Assembly (NCBI RefSeq): GCF_017873765.1
Contig: NZ_JAGGKP010000006.1
Location: 110,770 to 174,769, forward strand
Origin: Paenibacillus sediminis
GTDB lineage: Bacteria; Bacillota; Bacilli; Paenibacillales; Paenibacillaceae
Direction: 5' to 3'
DNA: 64,000 bases
A program made the position numbers and the translations under genes. Below are positions 8,080-16,106 of this stretch, piece after piece. Position 1 is the first letter of the stretch. Every line of letters starts with the position of its first letter. Below the pieces are notes generated by a model. The model did no database searches, was not told the DNA's origin, and saw nothing but the letters and a program-made list of their open reading frames with translations.

Positions 8080-8691
8080 TTAAAGTAAATCTTTTTCACT
8101 AAACATCCACGAGTCATCGTAGATTTCCTTCCCATCTTTATCGATAAGGATACCTTCTCTGCTGGTAAACTTACGCTCAACTGTTGGATTAACTTTAATT
8201 AACCTCCTTAGTTTAAAATCTTTAAGAGGATTACCTGTACTCACAAATAAAGGATGACGAGGATCGCCATCAGTCAAAATATCTAAGCACTTCAACTGGT
8301 AATTTTTAAATAATGAAATTAACTCATCATCTTGATTCCTCTTATGAGTTTTTCCATTAGAACCCCAAGCAGCTACAATTAGATCTGCTCGTTCCAACGC
8401 TTCACGAATATTTGTTAGATTTTCTGAGCCTATTGCAATTTCCTTTTCAAGTTTATTCAATTCCGAAGGGTCTGTTGCCCTATATGCAAAAAGATTAACG
8501 ACTTCAAATGAGCCATATTCCCATTTCTTCGTGAATCTAATACAAGCCTCAATAGTACGATCATCTTTTTCATGATCTGCCGTGCTAGGATTAAGCATAA
8601 TCCATAGTGCTTTAGGCTTTGTTAAATCCCATTCTCGCCGTAACAAGTATCTATAGATTCCAGTAGAGTCGATAATAGCTTCCCTTTTCAG
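8080..8691 (-). CDS. DUF1643 family protein
   Basis: The product contains the DUF1643 signature WIMLNPSTADHEKDDRTIEA near the N-terminus and AAWGSNG in the middle, both typical of this family of about 150-190 residues found in phages and genomic islands. Its function is unknown. The longest ATG/GTG/TTG frame starts at 8,646, but the upstream codons (LKREAIIDSTGIYRYL) fit the family N-terminus, and an AGGGGAGG site lies just upstream of CTG at 8,689-8,691. I therefore place the start at CTG (ATT one codon earlier is the alternative). The frame is intact. Confidence 0.75.
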   Translation of the reverse strand: MKREAIIDSTGIYRYLLRREWDLTKPKALWIMLNPSTADHEKDDRTIEACIRFTKKWEYGSFEVVNLFAYRATDPSELNKLEKEIAIGSENLTNIREALERADLIVAAWGSNGKTHKRNQDDELISLFKNYQLKCLDILTDGDPRHPLFVSTGNPLKDFKLRRLIKVNPTVERKFTSREGILIDKDGKEIYDDSWMFSEKDLL

Positions 8692-8826
8692 AATAATTCC
8701 TCCCCTAAGGATTTAATACTATAATTATACATCGGAAATAAGAATACTTCGAATCGCAAGTAACGAAATTACACAAGATTACGACCAATATCTCCTATGA
8801 CGGTTATAGAACAATCTCACTCATTC

Positions 8827-9528
8827 TTAGTATTTCATTGTTGCAACAACATCCTGATAACCAATCTTCACACCACCCCTAACCAAATATACTTTACTAA
8901 CCCCGCGAACATGGGCAATATATCGATTCACAATTACATCTGCATATTTTGGGTCAAGTTCAATCGTATAGCAAATCCGATCAGTTTCTTCACAGGCAAT
9001 CAAAGTGGAAACTGAACCTCCAAATGGATCGAGTACAATATCGCCAATTTTACTGGAATTTTTGATCGGATATGTAATCAACGGAACAGGCTTCATTGTT
9101 GGATGATATTCATTCCGAAATGGGCGATCAAACTGCCACAAGGTTGTTTGCTTTCTGTCACTGATCCAGTAATGTCCAGCAGTCGGTTTCCAACCGTACA
9201 ATACAGGCTCATGCTGCCAATGATAGTCCCGTCTGCCCATCACCATTGTTTGCTTCGTCCAAATACAACACTGTGCCAGTTTGAAGCCAGCTTCGATAAA
9301 CGCCTTCCTAAAATTTAATCCTTCTGAATCCGCATGAAACACATAGATACTCGCTCCGTCATCAGCCGCTTCATACATTCTTGTATAAGCTGCCAATAGG
9401 AAATTATAAAACTGGTTATTGTCCATCTTGTCATTTTCAATTTTTAGCGCATCTTTCGTTTTGCCGGTATAATCCACGTTGTAAGGTGGATCAGTCACAA
9501 TCAATTTGGCTTTCTCACCATCCATCAA
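8827..9528 (-). CDS. DNA adenine/cytosine-N4 methyltransferase, 5'-truncated
   Basis: The product has motif IV (DPPY) at about residue 13 and motif I (LDPFGGSVST) near residue 176. This is the beta-class order of a phage-type N4/N6 methyltransferase that transfers a methyl group from S-adenosylmethionine to an exocyclic amine in DNA. Phage relatives have an additional 150-200 residue N-terminal ParB-like part. Here homology seems to begin only a few codons upstream (NDASLMDGEK, about 9,550) and no ribosome binding site is seen before the ATG. The Gly-rich motif reads FGGSVST rather than the usual FGGSGST. The core may be folded, but expression is doubtful. Confidence 0.7.
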   Translation of the reverse strand: MMDGEKAKLIVTDPPYNVDYTGKTKDALKIENDKMDNNQFYNFLLAAYTRMYEAADDGASIYVFHADSEGLNFRKAFIEAGFKLAQCCIWTKQTMVMGRRDYHWQHEPVLYGWKPTAGHYWISDRKQTTLWQFDRPFRNEYHPTMKPVPLITYPIKNSSKIGDIVLDPFGGSVSTLIACEETDRICYTIELDPKYADVIVNRYIAHVRGVSKVYLVRGGVKIGYQDVVATMKY

Positions 9529-9655
9529 CGATGCGTCATTTTTTGCGATTGTTGTTTAAAAGAAAAGAAGCCGATAATCTGCAATCACAGACAACAGCTT
9601 CATTTTGATTTTATTGTATCTGCCGCGCGGCGCATTCTACAATTCCCTTTACATA

Positions 9656-9790
9656 TTAAACGATCCAAAATGTGCAATTACACCTCAGATAATAGTTTCC
9701 ATCAATTTTTACAGATTCATTATTAAACTTTTCCACTTTCCCAACAGTATCTAATTTTTCAGCAATCCAAACTTCAACATTACGTTGATG
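9656..9790 (-). pseudogene. Remnant of an unidentified gene
   Basis: About 45 codons on the minus strand run from an in-frame stop to TAA at 9,656 and read NVEVWIAEKLDTVGKVEKFN, later NYYLRCNCTFWIV. Composition is protein-like but there is no start codon or ribosome binding site. No family recognised. It lies in the 340-bp gap between the methyltransferase fragment and the gene at 9,871. Confidence 0.25.
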
Positions 9791-9870
9791 TTATAGAACG
9801 TTGAAAGTCTGAATCTGTTTTTATAGGTTTTTTTCTAATCATGTTGGTCTGCCCTTTCTTAAATTAAGGC

Positions 9871-10248
9871 TTAGTCAAATGGCTTCCCCGACAATTTCCG
9901 AACAACTTCACAAAACTTCTTCCACTCAGGCGGATAGGCATTGCTGCCATTTATGTGAATACTTTTTTCGGACAACTGAATCTCCAAGCTCCACTGCGTT
10001 CCATCAAGAATATGATGATCGATGTATTCTTTATCCCAACTCAAGATGTTACATTCCCTTAGCCCATTTCGAACCAATGTTATTCCTTCAGCATCCATAT
10101 TCAAGATGATCGGAGGTTCAAAATACTCACCTTCAGTGCTCCAAGAAATGTGTCCATTCACTAAGTCAGCTTTAAACTTGTAACTCGATCCAAAGTATCC
10201 GCCTATAGAAGCTTCGATTTTTTTGATATTGTTATAATCCTGATTCAA
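9871..10248 (-). CDS. Small beta-rich protein, possible immunity protein
   Basis: A 125-residue acidic cytoplasmic protein with no signal peptide. The pattern of short beta strands with Trp and Gly (IGGYFGSSYKF, HISWSTEGEYFEPP) and the end SNAYPPEWKKFCEVVRKLSG resembles small uncharacterised proteins common in Firmicute islands, often near immunity genes. The family is not named with confidence. It is followed by a group of broken genes and two further immunity-like genes on the same strand, which is the main support for that guess. Confidence 0.5.
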   Translation of the reverse strand: MNQDYNNIKKIEASIGGYFGSSYKFKADLVNGHISWSTEGEYFEPPIILNMDAEGITLVRNGLRECNILSWDKEYIDHHILDGTQWSLEIQLSEKSIHINGSNAYPPEWKKFCEVVRKLSGKPFD

Positions 10249-10251
10249 TAG

Positions 10252-10473
10252 CTACAACTCCAATCCATTCAAAAAATCACGCAAAGCAACAATCTCTTCC
10301 TTGGACAATGTGATACCTTTGCCCATCCTTTCATAATCTTCTGACCAGTCACGAATATCATACTTAGCTTCTTTATCGTTCCAGCTTATACTTCTCAGTT
10401 CCTTTGTCCAATCCTTTGAAGATTCCGACAATCTGCCGTGTATTTGAGTTACTTTATATTTGAATTATGCCAT
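10252..10473 (-). pseudogene. ydbC-like (PC4-fold) gene with a nonsense codon at position 3
   Basis: The minus strand reads ATG GCA TAA and then FKYKVTQIHGRLSESSKDWT, later SWNDKEAKYDIRDWSEDYER and MGKGITLSKEE, ending LNGLEL. This is a full YdbC-type protein of about 73 residues (PC4/single-stranded-nucleic-acid-binding fold), whose members typically begin MAEFK. The third codon, normally GAA, is TAA at 10,465-10,467, so one G-to-T change explains the loss. The rest of the frame is intact to 10,252, which suggests the mutation is recent. Translation could restart internally, but no good site is seen. Confidence 0.7.
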
Positions 10474-10505
10474 TTCTCCACATTGTACTATCTATTTTAA
10501 ATTTA

Positions 10506-11191
10506 TTAAATCTTTCCACCTACTCCCTTAAACTTATCTACAAAGGCAGAGATTTTCTGAAAAACGCTCTGCTTTTTTGTTAAATACTGAGGATTAAGAG
10601 GACTCATTTTAGGAAGAATTTCATTAAGCTCCGTTCCATTTTCACTGGCATATTCTCTTTTTAATGAAGTTAAAATATATCTTTTTGCAGCCTCTTCATT
10701 AAGATTTTCAGTATTAATCAATTCTTCTGCTCACGTTTTTGCTCAGTTTGAGCAAATGAGAAGAAGGCATCAATAATACTTGCTTTATCTTGAATATTGT
10801 CTAAATCTGTTTGATTGATAAAATCGACTACTAAACTTTCTTTCGCACGGTTCCCCACACTAGAACGAATTAAGCGACGAACTTCTTCAACCAAGGATGC
10901 TTTATCTTTTACTTTTTTGTTATGCTCAAAAATAAGTTCAAGAATGTAATCTAAATTGATCTCTTGGGATTTTAAAAGATCTACTTCAAAGACAACATCA
11001 TCCCAATCAATAGAGGAATTATCTTTTTCTTTTCCAGTTCTTTCACGACGAAGCCAATCACGAATATCATTATATGAAGAACGATAATCTTGAATAGCTC
11101 TTTCTTCTAACACTTGAATCTCTTGCATAACAGCTATATCTTCATCCGTTACATAGTGAGTAGACTTAAAATTTTCCAAAGCCTTCCGCAA
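10506..11191 (-). pseudogene. hsdR: 3' remnant of hsdR (type I restriction endonuclease subunit)
   Basis: Two overlapping frames join into one C-terminal HsdR domain. The first (11,191-10,718) reads [20 protein letters not shown] then [20 protein letters not shown] and ends QKREQKN. The second (from 10,721) reads [20 protein letters not shown] and ends [12 protein letters not shown]. Loss of a single G near 10,725 (GAG-GCA-GAA-GAA expected) explains the break. HsdR is about 1,000 residues; only the last 230 or so remain, without the nuclease and helicase domains. A stop lies just upstream of the first codon. No hsdM or hsdS is visible. Confidence 0.75.
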
Positions 11192-11208
11192 TTAATACTT
11201 TCTATTTT

Positions 11209-11739
11209 CTAGACACTCATATGAATTATATTTTCGGCGATTTCTTGATTCCTTTTCATACTAATCCCATCTCTTTGTTCAACTGCAAGAGGATGTTCCG
11301 TTGGTTCTACTTCTATTAATGGTCTAATACCTATCTTTGTGAGTATGTACCATTGTTTTTAGATTCAATGTCTCTTCTGAATAACATGGAATAGTAGTCT
11401 ATAACCAACCGAACATTGGTTCTAGCTCATTTTCTCTACCCTTCTTAGTCCAGCATGATACTGCCTTTTCAAAATTTTCTTTACTAAGAGAGACCCAAAC
11501 ATCCCAAAACGAAAATCTTTTTATCTTCCTTTACAGGTATTTCAATGTTACCACGGATGAAGTAATGCTGGTCATCCATAAAATTCAGAATCAAGAGTAA
11601 ACCTTGTTTCTCTTTCTTCTGGTTTTGTTTGAAACCAATAATATGGAGCATTACTACCATAACTCATTGGAAGTTCATCATGCTTTTTGCCACAACACGA
11701 ACAGATATAACCATTGCTTTTCTTCTTAAAAAAGTTCAT
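11209..11739 (-). pseudogene. DUF2199-type gene broken by several mutations
   Basis: The start reads MNFFKKKSNGYICSCCGKKH with the CxC..C zinc-knuckle-like N-terminus of DUF2199. The frame shifts near 11,570, then continues DDQHYFIRGNIEIPVKEDKK; an extra T near 11,510 breaks it again. The next piece, WVSLSKENFEKAVSCWTKKG and ELEPMFGWL, hits a TAG. The last piece reads IGIRPLIEVEPTEHPLAVEQ. Together these cover a full-length DUF2199 protein. The ATG overlaps the end of the upstream gene (11,726), so it was once translationally coupled to it. At least three lesions make it a pseudogene. Confidence 0.7.
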
Positions 11740-12100
11740 CAAATAGTTCTTCTCCCATCACTAAAATTACTCCTTTATTCAAATTTAATACCTTTTTTAG
11801 TGTGTTAAGGTAATCGTTTAATGCGGCATTAAAATCAATGTCATCATCTATGTTTTCAAAATACTTCCACAGCATCAATTCTTCTGTATTTTTATGTATT
11901 ACTTCAAAATCCATCTCTCTTGACTTGTATACAATTACTTGACCCATGCAATGTTCTGACTCTTGAATTATTCTAATGAATGGCTTTGCTAAGAGTTCAA
12001 TATTTTCTACATTTGCCATTACAAATTCAGTTGATATACCTTCATTTTTTAATGATTCAATATTATCTTCAACCCACACCTTGAATTTTTGTCTTATCAT
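11726..12100 (-). CDS. Small acidic protein, likely immunity-type
   Basis: A 124-residue soluble acidic protein that I do not recognise. It reads MIRQKFKVWVEDNIESLKNE, then an alpha/beta body with IDDDIDFNAALNDYLNTLKK and the end VMGEELFDELF. It has no cysteine pair motif, signal peptide or membrane segment. It starts 30 bp downstream of the barstar-like gene and overlaps the start of the DUF2199 pseudogene, so the three were one operon. Small size, acidity and these neighbours suggest an antitoxin or immunity role, which is inference only. Confidence 0.5.
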   Translation of the reverse strand: MIRQKFKVWVEDNIESLKNEGISTEFVMANVENIELLAKPFIRIIQESEHCMGQVIVYKSREMDFEVIHKNTEELMLWKYFENIDDDIDFNAALNDYLNTLKKVLNLNKGVILVMGEELFDELF

Positions 12101-12130
12101 TATTCACCAGCCTTAAACGAAATCGTGCTT

Positions 12131-12625
12131 TCAATACAATTCTCTGGACTTATTAAGCCATTCTTCATTATTCCAAAGTACAGGCAATGCTCCCACAGAT
12201 TGTATATGTAACCGAGGGTCATTGGAATGCAAAAAAGCCATCAATTTCTTTTGATTTTCGACAAGTAATCTCCAAGAATTATTTTGGATAATATTTAGCA
12301 CATGATACGCAGTATCTTTATCTCTTTCATTGAATTTATCGAAGTTCTTGAAGACTAATACGAATCCTTCATTGCTAGGGACAATGTCGGAAAGGCAATC
12401 ATTAAAAGCATCTAGGTTTTTACCATAGTAATCGGGGAACTCAAGAGTATTACCTAATTCCAAAAGACAAGCATTCTTATCCCATGACTCACAATCAAAG
12501 AGATATACGTCAAATCCTTCTTCTCTTATATTTTCAACATACATTTCTAGTATGCTTTGTCTCCAAAACATAACGATAGAACCGTTTATCATCAACGATT
12601 TCCATAATGCTTCTTCTCGTTCCAT
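12131..12625 (-). CDS. Barstar-like RNase inhibitor (immunity protein)
   Basis: The 164-residue product carries the barstar hallmark FPDYYGKNLDAFNDCLSDI (about residues 71-89), preceded by an alpha/beta segment and followed by the hydrophobic strand GFVLVFKNF. Barstar proteins bind and block barnase-type ribonucleases in the cytoplasm. The N-terminal 30 residues are additional to the usual 90-residue core. No barnase or polymorphic toxin gene is seen nearby, so this is an orphan immunity gene heading an operon with the gene at 11,726 and the DUF2199 pseudogene. Confidence 0.75.
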   Translation of the reverse strand: MEREEALWKSLMINGSIVMFWRQSILEMYVENIREEGFDVYLFDCESWDKNACLLELGNTLEFPDYYGKNLDAFNDCLSDIVPSNEGFVLVFKNFDKFNERDKDTAYHVLNIIQNNSWRLLVENQKKLMAFLHSNDPRLHIQSVGALPVLWNNEEWLNKSRELY

Positions 12626-12830
12626 CTATCTAACCCCCAAACAACTTTCATCAGAACAACGACCTAAACCCATTGTACCATATGTTGGTATTTTTCTTTT
12701 CGTATCGTTAATATTTTTACGTCTGGTTGCTGAGTAGATGTGTACTGCCCGATATTGATAACAGAGACATTCATTTAGCTGTAAACCACCCCCGAGTGTC
12801 CTATGACAAACTCCCGCTCCCTTGTGAAGA

Positions 12831-12860
12831 CAAAAAAATACCCTCTCAATTAAGAGAGGG
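12831..12860 (-). terminator. Terminator belonging to an rlmCD 3'-end remnant
   Basis: CCCTCTC and GAGAGGG pair around AATTAA, and the minus strand continues into TATTTTTTTG. It lies 20 bp beyond the stop codon of the rlmCD-like fragment at 12,879-12,935, as a native terminator would. Confidence 0.8.
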
Positions 12861-12878
12861 CAATCCCACATTAACTTC

Positions 12879-12935
12879 TCATTCGTTATTTCCGTTCCAA
12901 ACCAACAGTGAGCAGCACTCCACATGCAACGAGCG
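12879..12935 (-). pseudogene. Second rlmCD-like 3'-end remnant with attachment-like core
   Basis: The minus strand reads LHVECCSLLVWNGNNE then TGA, matching VHVECCVLL of the remnant at 36-95 and VHVECVVLM of the intact gene. The DNA at 12,914-12,935 matches the left core (60-83) through GCACTCCAC and less well beyond. A terminator follows directly. The methyltransferase body is absent. This is best read as the junction between two integrated elements; the diverged core makes it less certain than the outer two copies. Confidence 0.5.
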
Positions 12936-12960
12936 GGGTGGATTGATGTCTTTTACATTG

Positions 12961-13019
12961 TCGGTAGTCGGGAACAAGTCAAAGGCTCTTTTTGCACTAT
13001 CGGTAGGCGGGAACATGTC
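12961..13019. repeat. Pair of 20-bp imperfect direct repeats beside the internal junction
   Basis: TCGGTAGTCGGGAACAAGTC at 12,961-12,980 and TCGGTAGGCGGGAACATGTC at 13,000-13,019 differ at two positions and start 39 bp apart. A shorter relative, TATCGGTAAACGC, lies at about 13-25 near the left remnant. They lie within 30 bp of the internal rlmCD-like remnant and could be recombinase-binding repeats. Confidence 0.5.
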
Positions 13020-13029
13020 GACTACACTT

Positions 13030-14490
13030 TTAGTTATTGTTCTTACATTTCTGTAACTTCGCGGCTACACGTTGGCAAGCCAATTTTTCCGGCGAGTCTT
13101 TGGATAAAACAGGAATAAACGTATTCTTTAACTTTTCAGCAAGAACAAGCAAATTAAATGGTTTTTTTGTTTCGAACCTATCTGTTTCATTAATATGACT
13201 ATCAATTATGTTCCAAAATGTCTCCGTTTTAATGATATTCATTATTTTATCGATGATAGTATCCCAATATCCCATCGGTGTTTTCATACATCCAATTTCA
13301 TCTAAATAATCTGACGGCTTTTTGAGTAGATCTAAATATTTGAAATCTGCGATACTCATACACGAAACCATCTCATAGATTAGTGTTGATGCCAGTACGT
13401 TTATATCTTCACTTTTTTTATTATCAAGTGCATCTGATATCATCATCAATATTTTATACTTTTCGTGTGATATCTCATAAATCCATGAAATTACAGTATT
13501 CAAATCAAGTATCAATTCATTGGCTAAGTGTTCCAAATTATCTGTTTCTATTAATCCAGTATGTGCAATTTCATTTCTTATCTCTGGGATTTCAAACATA
13601 TAATACGGATATACGGATAACATTAATATATGATTATCACGGAACGATTTATCTACTTTCTCAACCAAAGTTCCTGCCGAACCGCTCAGTTCATTATTTT
13701 TCAACACATTACAGCAGTCATAAAACAACCCTTCAATCTGCAATATTGCAAGAGATATAAAAGATTGCCATTTTTTCTCCGCATATAAGATTTTCAAAGT
13801 ATTAAATACTTCCAACCGGCGTTTCATTATATTATGTACTTCTATTCTTTCACATAGGTAGTCCAATACATTATTTTCAACTACAATTCTGCTTATTTCC
13901 ACCTGATATGCATTGAAGTTTTCATTCTTTAGTTTTATATAACTATTTATTACATCTATAAAATTCTCTAATTTTACTCCAGGAATAAATCTAATTTTTG
14001 CTTCTGTTGAAAAGTCGTAGTTGGGATCGTAGTATTTTTTGAAAAAGCCGTATTCATAGCAACTTTGTAGCATCAAATTAAGTAATTTATCGTCCTGCCG
14101 AGTAACATAATTTCCAGACTTATGTTCTATTAAATAATCCAGTAATCCGGTACTGAGAAATTGTATTATTTCATCTCTTGCTTGCTTATTTAAATTAGCA
14201 AAGTACCTTAACTTCCTATGTTCGTAGTCTTTCTCAGCTGGGATAGAAGCATCTAATTGTTTCAGATATTGTAAACGCTCGTTTATCTCACATAGATCAG
14301 CTATTATCTTCTGGGATATATAAATATAATTAGAAACAAAAACCTCTTTATCAAGATCGATTTCTTCTATTCTAGGGGTTATTATTAAAGATAATTTTTC
14401 ACATAGTTCTTCTTTTGTTAGAGGAACGGCTTTCTCAACCTTAGGAAATATTTCTAAAAAATCCTTTATCCTTTTATTAATTTCGTCCAC
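13030..14490 (-). CDS. Large protein with a HEPN ribonuclease motif
   Basis: A 486-residue, largely helical soluble protein. At R305-H310 it has RNEIAH, an Rx4H motif in the context PEIRNEIAHTG, preceded by a helix with QIEGLFYDCCNVL. This is the typical HEPN catalytic arrangement of metal-independent RNases found in toxin and abortive-infection systems. The flanking 250-residue N-terminal and 170-residue C-terminal parts are not recognised. It is followed upstream by a second HEPN-motif fragment cut by an insertion sequence, on the same strand. The frame is intact. A defence role is inferred from motif and context. Confidence 0.65.
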   Translation of the reverse strand: MDEINKRIKDFLEIFPKVEKAVPLTKEELCEKLSLIITPRIEEIDLDKEVFVSNYIYISQKIIADLCEINERLQYLKQLDASIPAEKDYEHRKLRYFANLNKQARDEIIQFLSTGLLDYLIEHKSGNYVTRQDDKLLNLMLQSCYEYGFFKKYYDPNYDFSTEAKIRFIPGVKLENFIDVINSYIKLKNENFNAYQVEISRIVVENNVLDYLCERIEVHNIMKRRLEVFNTLKILYAEKKWQSFISLAILQIEGLFYDCCNVLKNNELSGSAGTLVEKVDKSFRDNHILMLSVYPYYMFEIPEIRNEIAHTGLIETDNLEHLANELILDLNTVISWIYEISHEKYKILMMISDALDNKKSEDINVLASTLIYEMVSCMSIADFKYLDLLKKPSDYLDEIGCMKTPMGYWDTIIDKIMNIIKTETFWNIIDSHINETDRFETKKPFNLLVLAEKLKNTFIPVLSKDSPEKLACQRVAAKLQKCKNNN

Positions 14491-14541
14491 TTCTTTTCAT
14501 TGCCTCCTATCAACTCATAATGAGTTCCATTTCTACATAAA

Positions 14542-14787
14542 TCACTCTTCAATTTTCCAATGAGAGTTGTTTATTATCTCATATAAGATTTGAATTATTC
14601 TAGGAGCGTAGCTTTCAAATACTATTGTCCAAGTTCCTGGTTCTGCAAAGGGAAGAGCTTTACCATCAGTACCTTCTAAACAATATTGGTATGCATTTCT
14701 ATGTGTCATGATATTTCTTATGCCTCTAATACCAGATTCTTTGCTAGCTAAAAAATCATAATGATGATGTATAAAATTTTGTGTCAA
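14542..14787 (-). pseudogene. C-terminal fragment of a second HEPN-motif protein, cut by IS256-type insertion
   Basis: About 70 host codons remain after the insertion-sequence end. They read ASKESGIRGIRNIMTHRNAY, with R24-H29 forming another Rx4H HEPN motif, and finish RIIQILYEIINNSHWKIEE. The apparent TTG start lies in the insertion-sequence inverted repeat, so the N-terminal part has been lost. No remainder of the gene appears on the other side of the element, which indicates a deletion next to the insertion. It sits 51 bp upstream of the intact HEPN gene. Confidence 0.6.
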
Positions 14788-14865
14788 GCATTTAGTTAGA
14801 CCAAAAGAAAAAGGTAGGGTATTCTCTGATTTGGCAAAAATCTTAGAGAAAGGAGTACCCTACCT

Positions 14866-16032
14866 ATGTCTAAAAGTATATCGAATATAGATTGGATGAA
14901 TCAACTGGAAAACGTTATTCGTGAGTTTGTAAAGGAAAAATTAGAGCTGATCATGAAGGAAGAAATCCAGACTTTCCTCGAAATGGAACAAGAGGGAACG
15001 TCGAATAGAAGAAACGGCTATTACCATCGAAACCTAGACACGCAGTATGGTCGTATCGAAGGCCTTTCTGTTCCAAGAGACCGAAACGGGGAATTTCAAA
15101 CGCAGCTGTTTGCCCCTTACCAACGCCATACGGGCTGGCTCGAGGAAGCCATCATCAAGATGTATCAAAGTGGTATGAGTACGCGTGAAATTGGCAAGTT
15201 TATTGAACGAATTTTAGGCAAGGCCTATTCTCCTTCAACGATCAGTCGTATGACCGATATCGTGAAAGAAGACATTGAGAAATGGCACAAACGTCCCCTG
15301 CACAAACGTTATTCTGTCTTATATTTAGACGGCTTGTATGTAAAACTTCGTCGCGATACCGTGGAGAAAGAAGTGATTTATGTGGTGTTGGGGGTCAACG
15401 AAGAAGGATATCGCGAAATTCTTGATTTTTTCGTAGGAGGACAGGAGAGTGCCTATGGATGGCAAGAGATTCTTCAACAGCTCTACAAAAGAGGCGTACA
15501 GGAAGTGCTTCTGGGCGTATTTGATGGCCTTCCGGGGCTAGAGGAAGCCTTTAAGGCTGTTTATCCGAAAGCCGATGTGCAGCGCTGTGTCGTTCACAAA
15601 GTACGTAATACCTTAAATCGTGTTCGGAAAAAAGATCAATTTGAAGTGGCAGAGGATCTCAAACTGATTTATCGCGCACCGAATAAGGAGATTGCGTTAC
15701 AGATGTTTCAACAGTTTGAGTCGAAATGGTCGAACAAGTATCCGAGAGAAGTTCAATCTTGGGCCAATGAGTTGGATGTCCTCCTTACATTTATGGATTA
15801 TCCAAGCAGTATTCGAAGTGTGATTTACACGACCAATGCCATTGAACGAACGATCAAAGAGATTCGGAAACGTCTAAAGCCGATGAACAGTTTGAGTAGT
15901 TTAGAAGCCGCTGAAAAAGTCGTGTATTTGACCATCCAAGATTTTAATGAGAAATGGGCAGGGCGAAAGTTGCGAGGATTTGCCGAAGCACATGAAGCCC
16001 TTCAACAAATGTTTGAAAAACGTTATAACTAA
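14866..16032 (+). CDS. IS256-family (mutator type) transposase
   Basis: A full-length 388-residue DDE transposase. The catalytic residues sit in YLDGLYVKLR (first Asp), GVFDGLPGLEEAF (second Asp) and TTNAIERTIKEIRKR (Glu), and CVVHKVRNTL precedes the helical insertion domain. These are the hallmarks of the mutator/IS256 family, which moves DNA by cut-copy through circular intermediates. AGAAAGGAG precedes the ATG. The gene is higher in GC than the surrounding island. The enzyme looks intact. Confidence 0.95.
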   Translation: MSKSISNIDWMNQLENVIREFVKEKLELIMKEEIQTFLEMEQEGTSNRRNGYYHRNLDTQYGRIEGLSVPRDRNGEFQTQLFAPYQRHTGWLEEAIIKMYQSGMSTREIGKFIERILGKAYSPSTISRMTDIVKEDIEKWHKRPLHKRYSVLYLDGLYVKLRRDTVEKEVIYVVLGVNEEGYREILDFFVGGQESAYGWQEILQQLYKRGVQEVLLGVFDGLPGLEEAFKAVYPKADVQRCVVHKVRNTLNRVRKKDQFEVAEDLKLIYRAPNKEIALQMFQQFESKWSNKYPREVQSWANELDVLLTFMDYPSSIRSVIYTTNAIERTIKEIRKRLKPMNSLSSLEAAEKVVYLTIQDFNEKWAGRKLRGFAEAHEALQQMFEKRYN

Positions 16033-16073
16033 CCAAATATTGTAAATGAACAAAATAAAGGGATTCTCCCTTT

Positions 16074-16106
16074 CCACAGTAGAGACTGAATATTCAGTCT
16101 CCTGTG
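16074..16106 (+). terminator. Strong hairpin inside the insertion sequence
   Basis: GAGACTGAATATTCAGTCTC (16,082-16,101) is a perfect 20-bp palindrome and is flanked by CACAG/CTGTG, which extends the stem. It lies 42 bp after the transposase stop. No T-run follows, so termination is probable but not certain; it could also stop outside transcripts from reaching the transposase. Confidence 0.5.

Noticed and set aside
12626..12925. 99-codon minus-strand open frame upstream of the barstar-like gene
   Set aside because: It runs through the terminator and rlmCD-like remnant in another frame; no start signal or protein-like composition.
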